In this document: piece by piece, positions 58,630 through 64,000 of the stretch
Numbering within the stretch: position 1 is the first letter of the stretch
Layout of the letters: each line of letters opens with the position of its first letter
Source: Warburgia ugandensis
Taxonomy: Eukaryota > Streptophyta > Magnoliopsida > Canellales > Canellaceae
Direction: 5' to 3'
Assembly: GCA_035236585.1 (NCBI GenBank)
Contig: CP141128.1
Location: forward strand, 52,751,257 to 52,815,256
DNA: 64,000 nt
Position numbers and translations under genes: made by a program
Notes under the pieces: generated by a model
Databases searched by the model: none
What the model was told of the DNA's origin: nothing
Seen by the model: only the letters and a program-made list of their open reading frames with translations

Positions 58630-61417
58630 TTAAAGCCACAATGGGCTAACAAGAAAAAAATAATGTAGAAAAGGCTAAAGGCTTTGGGTTTTAACAAGGA
58701 TGGCCTCTATAATTTTCCTAAGTTTCACATTACTTAAGAATGATCATAAACTTAAGATATATATGGTATAGTCTCTTGTAATTTCTCATAGTTGAACAAG
58801 AAGAAGAATAATAAGACCTACTAAGAACTCATGTTAGTTAAAGAAAATTTAGAATTTATGTATAACCCTCAGAAAAGGAAGAATGGTTCAAAACTCACTT
58901 AGGTTATAAGTCTCCAAAAATCTTCTTTAGGATCTCTAAGTTATATTTTCTCTTCAACTTAAATTATATATAGCAATTTTGTGCAATTAATATTCCAAGT
59001 TTAATTTTTTACTAGATAATTTAGAAAAATATTAAAATAGTAAACTAATTATATGCAACTCTATTAATAAGCTGAAGTTCAAAAGTTTAGTTGAATATTT
59101 AGAAAACCTAACTTCTCATCTTTATAAAGGACTTATTTCAAAAAAATGCAAGAAAAGCATAGAAAGCTCATGTGTATATACACCCCCCAACCAAAACTAA
59201 ACATTGTCCTCAGTATTTTGAAACGTAGGATGTTTAAGTGATGAAAGGGTAATGTAGAGTAACGAGACTTTCTAAAAAATTTCAGGTTGCCTCCAAGTGA
59301 GCTCTAAGTTTAACGTCTTTAGCTAGACAAGGCCTTTAACTAACCTAATCATCTAAACTTTGACCTAGCTAGTTCAACTAATTCTTCTAATCCTAATCCT
59401 AACAATGAAATGGCAAGATTTCTCATGCCACTTCAAAACTTTGCGATAGTTTATATATTTCCTCCACCCTGAAATTTTTGGTGGTGGTAACATTAAGACA
59501 TAGTAGACCACCAAGATTTTGAGATGTGGGGAATCATATCGCTAATCTCCCATTTTTAGTATTTCACAGTAGTCAGTGTAATTTCTCCAACTCTAAAGTT
59601 GCAATAATTAAATGACATCTTGACTCATTGTGAATTTCTTGGGAACAATTTGAGATGAATTGTCCCAATTCGAAATGAATTGTACCATTCTAGACCAAAT
59701 TTAGGGATAACATTGACCATTATATTCAATTCATCTATTTCCTCCATTATCCTCAAATAGGGGTACAACTTGAATTTACCCTTCCCTAAAAGGTTGTTCT
59801 TATATTACTAAAGGCAAGGACATTGTAAGGCTTAAACCTTTATTTTCTTCTGATGTGTGCCCTAGAATTGATCGACGTATGGTTAGTACATCAATTGACT
59901 CTTGTTTCTCCTATTTTATGGGCACAAGTAAGATGTCAAATGGGCCTACATTACTATTAGATGTTTGTTCAAATAAAGTTTGTAGTTCCTAATCAGGTAC
60001 ATCTTTGATGTTGCAAGGCTCAATTAGCATTTCAGTCTCTATAGTGGTATCTACTCTAGCATGCCATTAAGAAGTGTCAATTAAAGGCACAATATCCAAC
60101 AACTAATTCACCTCCTCAATGGATGTGTCTTCATCAAATTCATAAAAATGAGTGGGACATGATTCTAGAGGATCTGAGTTGGATGTTTCTACAATTTCAT
60201 TTTCTTCATCAATGGAATTCTCTTATTCAGAATTATTAAGAGGGACAAGATATGGCTTGAGTAGAAATGAGTTAGAGTTTTGCAAGGATGGTTGTGGATT
60301 TTGTGGCTCAAAATAATTGTAAGATATTTCAATCCTATTATCATCAATGGTCAAGGTTGGTGAAAAACTACGAGATTCAATAAGAACTGGTAATTCCCAC
60401 TTTAAAATTCTTTCAAATGTGCTTTCACTCTCCTCCATAATTTGTTCCATTTTGTCATCCCAATTGGTAACTACAACAAGATTTTGATCCATTGTTTTAC
60501 TAAGTCATTACAAACGTTCTATATTTTGCATCTCATCCAATGATTGTTCCACTTGTTGTAGAGGAAATGACTCATAGGGATGGTATTACTATGGCATTGG
60601 GGTACTAAAAAAGAGCTGATCAGATTAAACCTATGATGGTTGACCCTAACATTCTTGATAAATGTGATAGGTTATTTAATGTGGGACCGTGATGGTCCTT
60701 CCTGATATTGGTGATAATCCAGATACATGGTTGTTCATTATGCCTAGCCCATCCATTTTGATAGTCTATCTCAGGATAGTAGTTATTGCTAGGGTATGTG
60801 AACGCAGTGGGTTCATCCACTAGCTCCTGATAATATTCATTGTATGTGGAGCTTCATGGACATGAAGGGTTGGGATATTGAGGTTCATAATAGGCATAGT
60901 CATTATGGTATGGAGGTTGTAGAGCAACTTGCCTAGAAGCTATTATCCTAATCAATTGACTTTCCATAATATCTTACCTATCCAGCAATGTATCTAACCT
61001 ATGAAATCAATCACCTTCTTAATAGGCCTTTTTTCTCAACTTTATCTACAATGAAACAAATTTTTATATACAATGAGTGAGTTTTATTTTTTTATGGAAA
61101 CCCTAACTATATGATGCAACCTAAATACTAGTACTAGCTAAATGATGCATAATTAATCCTAATATTCACTAATTGAGCAGTGCCTTGATTATATTTTCTT
61201 GTTGCATAGGTGGTAGCTTCTTAAACCTAAGTCTAGATAGCTCCCCGTTTTATCTAGATTTGACTACTACTTACCAGTTAGGTTCTACTCAAAAGTAGTT
61301 AACACGATCCTTTTGTTAAAAGGCATTTAGAACTCAACTGAAAGGGTCCTATGAGCTTGATACCTTAAGTCTCTATCTACTTGATTTTAAATTAAAGTTC
61401 AATTTCCATTGAACATA
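58630..61417 (-). mobile_element. B2 internal region, 5' part, with decayed unassigned frame
   Basis: The left part is homologous to 25084-25620 of B1. It carries, on the minus strand, GAGGACAATGTTTAGTTTTG (near 59205) and GACGTTAAACTTAGAGC followed by a GGAGGCAACC-like block (59290-59320), both familiar from OTA elements. On the minus strand about 60980-59440 reads as one coding-like tract with a few stops. It includes ASRQVALQPPYHNDYAYYEP, NYYPEIDYQNGWARHNEQP, then MDQNLVVVTNWDDKMEQIM and ESCPTHFYEFDEDTSIEEVN. It is rich in Tyr, Pro and Asn and might be a gag C-terminal relic, but I cannot assign it. A leader module follows at 61205-61410. Confidence 0.6.
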
Positions 61418-63160
61418 GGCTTTAAATCGAGTCATTCATTCATAAAAAGAGAAGATTACACATGAACAAGTCTTTATTTCATTAAATGAAAAAGTAATCA
61501 ATACAAGTGTGGTGCTCATCACTCATGGAGTGTGTGCATTCAATGAACATCATACACTCCAAAATCAATCCTCTAGCTTCTATATAGTCTAATCCTAAAC
61601 GTGCAAGTAACTCAATGAGAATCTAAGGAAAAAGAAGGGGACACAATGAGAAAGAAGGTAGTGATTGGGCAAAGAACTCAAGGAGATTAAAGAAATAAGG
61701 CTTTGATCCAAGGATTACACTCTCTTGGCTGTCACTTCAAGAGAGTTGTGATCCTTGTATACAAAATACTTAGGCTGAAATAGAGAAGAAAACAACCGAG
61801 GAACTTCAGGATTCAAAGCATGGATTAAGAAATAAAGTAATCATGAAAATGCATGAAATTAAAAGGCAAGAAACTTAATCTAATATCCACACTCTCTTGG
61901 CTGTCACTACAAGAGTGTTTTGTCTTAGATGAAGGGATCTAAGACCAAAATAAAAGATACAATTAGTAAGGAAACTAGAGAGCAAAATAAGGCCAAATAA
62001 GCATGAAATCAAGGAATGAACACAAAGCATGAAATCAAGAAATCAAAGGAAATTAAACAATAAACTAAGAGACAATCAACCTGAACTTTGAATGAGAAAT
62101 TAAGCATGAAAGAGGCGTGGAAGGCTGAAATGAATGCCTTCCCAAAGGAGAAAACATTGAAGTTTAGAGAGGAATAAGTGATGGGGCCATTAAAGGAGGA
62201 AGGAGGGAGATGCCCCCTCCCAACTTGAAATTCATGAAAGCCCTCATGGGTGCTATTTATAGATGTTTTTCACTTCTTAAAGGGTGACCAAGGGAAAAAG
62301 AATGGTACAATGAGGTAGGAAAAAGAATAGATGGGTAGGATGAGGTGTGGTGTGGTGTGGTGGTTGTTTAGGATAATCATAAGGAGGGAACATGGTGGGA
62401 AAAGAGGTGGGAAATGTTTCCGTTTTTTTCCCATGCATGGAGAATCCTATGGGAGAAATGATGTGGTACATGGGATGGGAGAGGAAAAAGGGGGACAAAT
62501 AATGATGGAAAGAGAGAAAAATAATGGCTCATAATTCTTCCTCTATTATGGCACTCCATGAGCATGGTTTATTTGACTTTTGCTTTGGAATCTCCTTAAA
62601 TCATGGCTTTCCATAAAGTTTGGCTCAAATGGTTTGATGGCTTGCTTTGAGGACTTATTTGGCTTGTCTTGATGGCTCACCCCTTTGAATTTGATGGCTT
62701 GGTTAGGCTTCATGGCTCTCCTAGCTTACCACCTTCTTCATGGCTTACATGGCTTGCGTGAATCCCATGCAAAGGTGGTGGACTTTCCATGGCTTATGCA
62801 TGGGCCTACTTTAGCCACCTATGAATTCTCCAATGCTTGACTTATTGTAATCTTGATTTTTGGTTTCATGTTGAAGTGTTGACTTTGAGGCTTTGGCTCA
62901 ATCTTTTTATCTTGATCTTTAATGTTCATATCGATTGATCTGAGCCGTTGAATCATCATCTCTCTTCCTACAAAAATTAAAAAACTCTAATTAAATCCCA
63001 TAAAAATATGATTAATCACATGCTTACCTAAAATTAGCTTCTAGACCTACAAAATATCAAATTTTTGCATCATTAGGTCAAAATTGCATGTGTTATGAAT
63101 TTTCTTCAAAAACCCTAATTTACTACCCTAAGATTTTTATGCAAAATTGGATTCTTATCG
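61418..63160 (-). repeat. B2 5' LTR, truncated
   Basis: It is homologous to 39590-40405 plus 50074-51023, but its first about 320 bp and the primer site are missing. The leader module meets LTR DNA at GAACATA (about 61415-61421). A minus-strand TATAAATA is at 62254-62261, and the uninterrupted family C target site is at about 62214. A GTGTG-type short tandem (62343-62363) is specific to this copy. The plus-strand end is CTTATCG, then TGCAT. Confidence 0.8.
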
Positions 63161-63165
63161 TGCAT

Positions 63166-64000
63166 TGGTTTAGGGTTTTGCACCGTATTTTTTCATTTGT
63201 TGCTATTTTATTTATATTGATTATATTTGTTTGATTTTTGTGCTAGGGAAATCTGCAAAGGACCAATGGCAATCCCGTGGGCCATGACTTCATTAACATA
63301 GATTAGGTTTTTCATTGCTTTTCTAGATTAGGATTTGAGTGAAACTATAGCGATGCCCATTTGTAATTTTAATTTCTTTATTATTCAATTTTTTAATGGG
63401 TTGTAATAATACAGGGTAAGTGTGGGGTATTGTGGCCCATACTTGATCATCATCGAACCCCTCACTGTGAGCAATCCTTACCAAAATTTTAATTTCCTAG
63501 GATAAATTATATTTAGTATGATTTTGAATTTCGATGGTAGTATAATTCATATAGATTAGGTCATATATTGATAATTGTAGTATAGTACTTGGGATTGTTG
63601 CATTAGTTTTTCACCTATTTAACAAAAGTTAGCCTGAGCTCAACTATAGCAAAAGCATAAGCTTCATAGTTATAGTATCTCGTCCTTTAAAGTGCTTGAC
63701 CATTTGTAGGCATTAGCTTGCTTTTGTTTTGCATTGCATATTTATTTTCTATATGGTGGAATGGAATTAATTCTATTAAGGGCCCCACAAGAACTCTTAT
63801 AAGATAAGGACTAGATTTCATCACCAGCTCTATACCTAGGAATCAATCAACATCCTTGCATATTGTGATCCTAACCCTTGAACATTAATTAAAATTAAGT
63901 AGAAAGAGACAAGTATCAAAATCATCAGATCCTTTTAGAAGAATGCAATCTATTATCACTCAAGTGGCTTCTAAGCACTATGGTTATAGTGTGTGTTTTA
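63166..64000 (+). mobile_element. Element D leader, right piece (runs out of window)
   Basis: It follows the right TGCAT duplication of B2. It is homologous, inverted, to the B1 leader at 27451-28490: shared blocks are TAATAATACAGGGTAAGTGTG near 63403 and ATAATTCATATAGATTAGG near 63543. It also holds the leader module ending in AGAAGAATGCAATC. There is no gag start inside the window; it may follow to the right. Confidence 0.7.

Larger units (their letters stand above)
39274..63160 (-). mobile_element. B2: OTA-type non-autonomous LTR retrotransposon, heavily interrupted
   Basis: B2 consists of a 3' LTR (39274-40405 plus 50074-51023), an internal region (51024-51641 plus 58630-61417) and a truncated 5' LTR (61418-63160). 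Perfect TGCAT repeats flank it at 39269-39273 and 63161-63165. It carries the family C solo LTRs (40406-50068) and Element 3 (51642-58624). No gag-pol is present; a decayed unassigned frame lies at 59440-60980. TATA boxes in both LTRs point to minus orientation. The conserved internal blocks shared with B1 show one non-autonomous family that probably used OTA enzymes. Confidence 0.78.

Overview
This window is plant nuclear DNA made entirely of transposable elements. I see no host protein gene, tRNA, rRNA or other conserved RNA gene on either strand. A seed plant with a large, repeat-rich genome is indicated by three things: Ty3/gypsy chromoviruses with long LTRs, a polyprotein ending in a chromodomain and primer sites matching initiator tRNA-Met; elements of the plant Ogre/Tat/Athila (OTA) lineage; and a short RTE-type LINE. 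Nothing in the sequence lets me name the species.

Left half (1-36060), read as nested insertions from oldest to youngest. B3 (minus strand, OTA lineage, about 30954-35066) holds decayed gag, protease, reverse transcriptase (RT) and RNase H. B1 (minus, OTA type, LTR 28521-30953, carrying a 5'-truncated RTE LINE) is inserted in the RNase H of B3. Element A (minus, LTRs 1-1278 and 21130-25078, iMet primer site, very decayed pol) is inserted in B1. Element 1 (plus, 3923-19747, target duplication ACGCG/ATGCG) is inserted in A. Element 2 (minus, 9928 to about 17950, a Tekay-like chromovirus with gag, protease, RT, RNase H, integrase and chromodomain) is inserted in the 3' LTR of Element 1. One deletion at about 17950 removed the outer part of Element 2's 5' LTR together with a piece of Element 1's LTR.

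Right half (35090-64000). A fragment of an OTA-type LTR (about 35090-36060, plus) is interrupted by element D (plus, LTR 36061-39179, primer site 39189, leader resuming at 63166 and running out of the window). B2 (minus, 39274-63160, duplication TGCAT/TGCAT) is inserted in the D leader. B2 carries two further insertions. One is a solo LTR of about 4.9 kb (family C, plus, 40406-50068), itself split by a second solo LTR of the same family in the opposite orientation (44745-49518, perfect duplication CTACA). The other is Element 3 (minus, 51642-58624, perfect duplication ATATG), a deletion-riddled relative of Element 2.

None of the coding regions is intact. Stop codons, frameshifts and deletions interrupt every polyprotein. 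Several stops in Elements 2 and 3 are C-to-T changes relative to the sister copy, as expected for old methylated DNA. The interest lies in the reconstructable insertion history, the deletion junctions with short homologies, the large inverted LTR pairs, the shared LTR modules between families, and one accidental LTR-gag/protease fusion reading frame.
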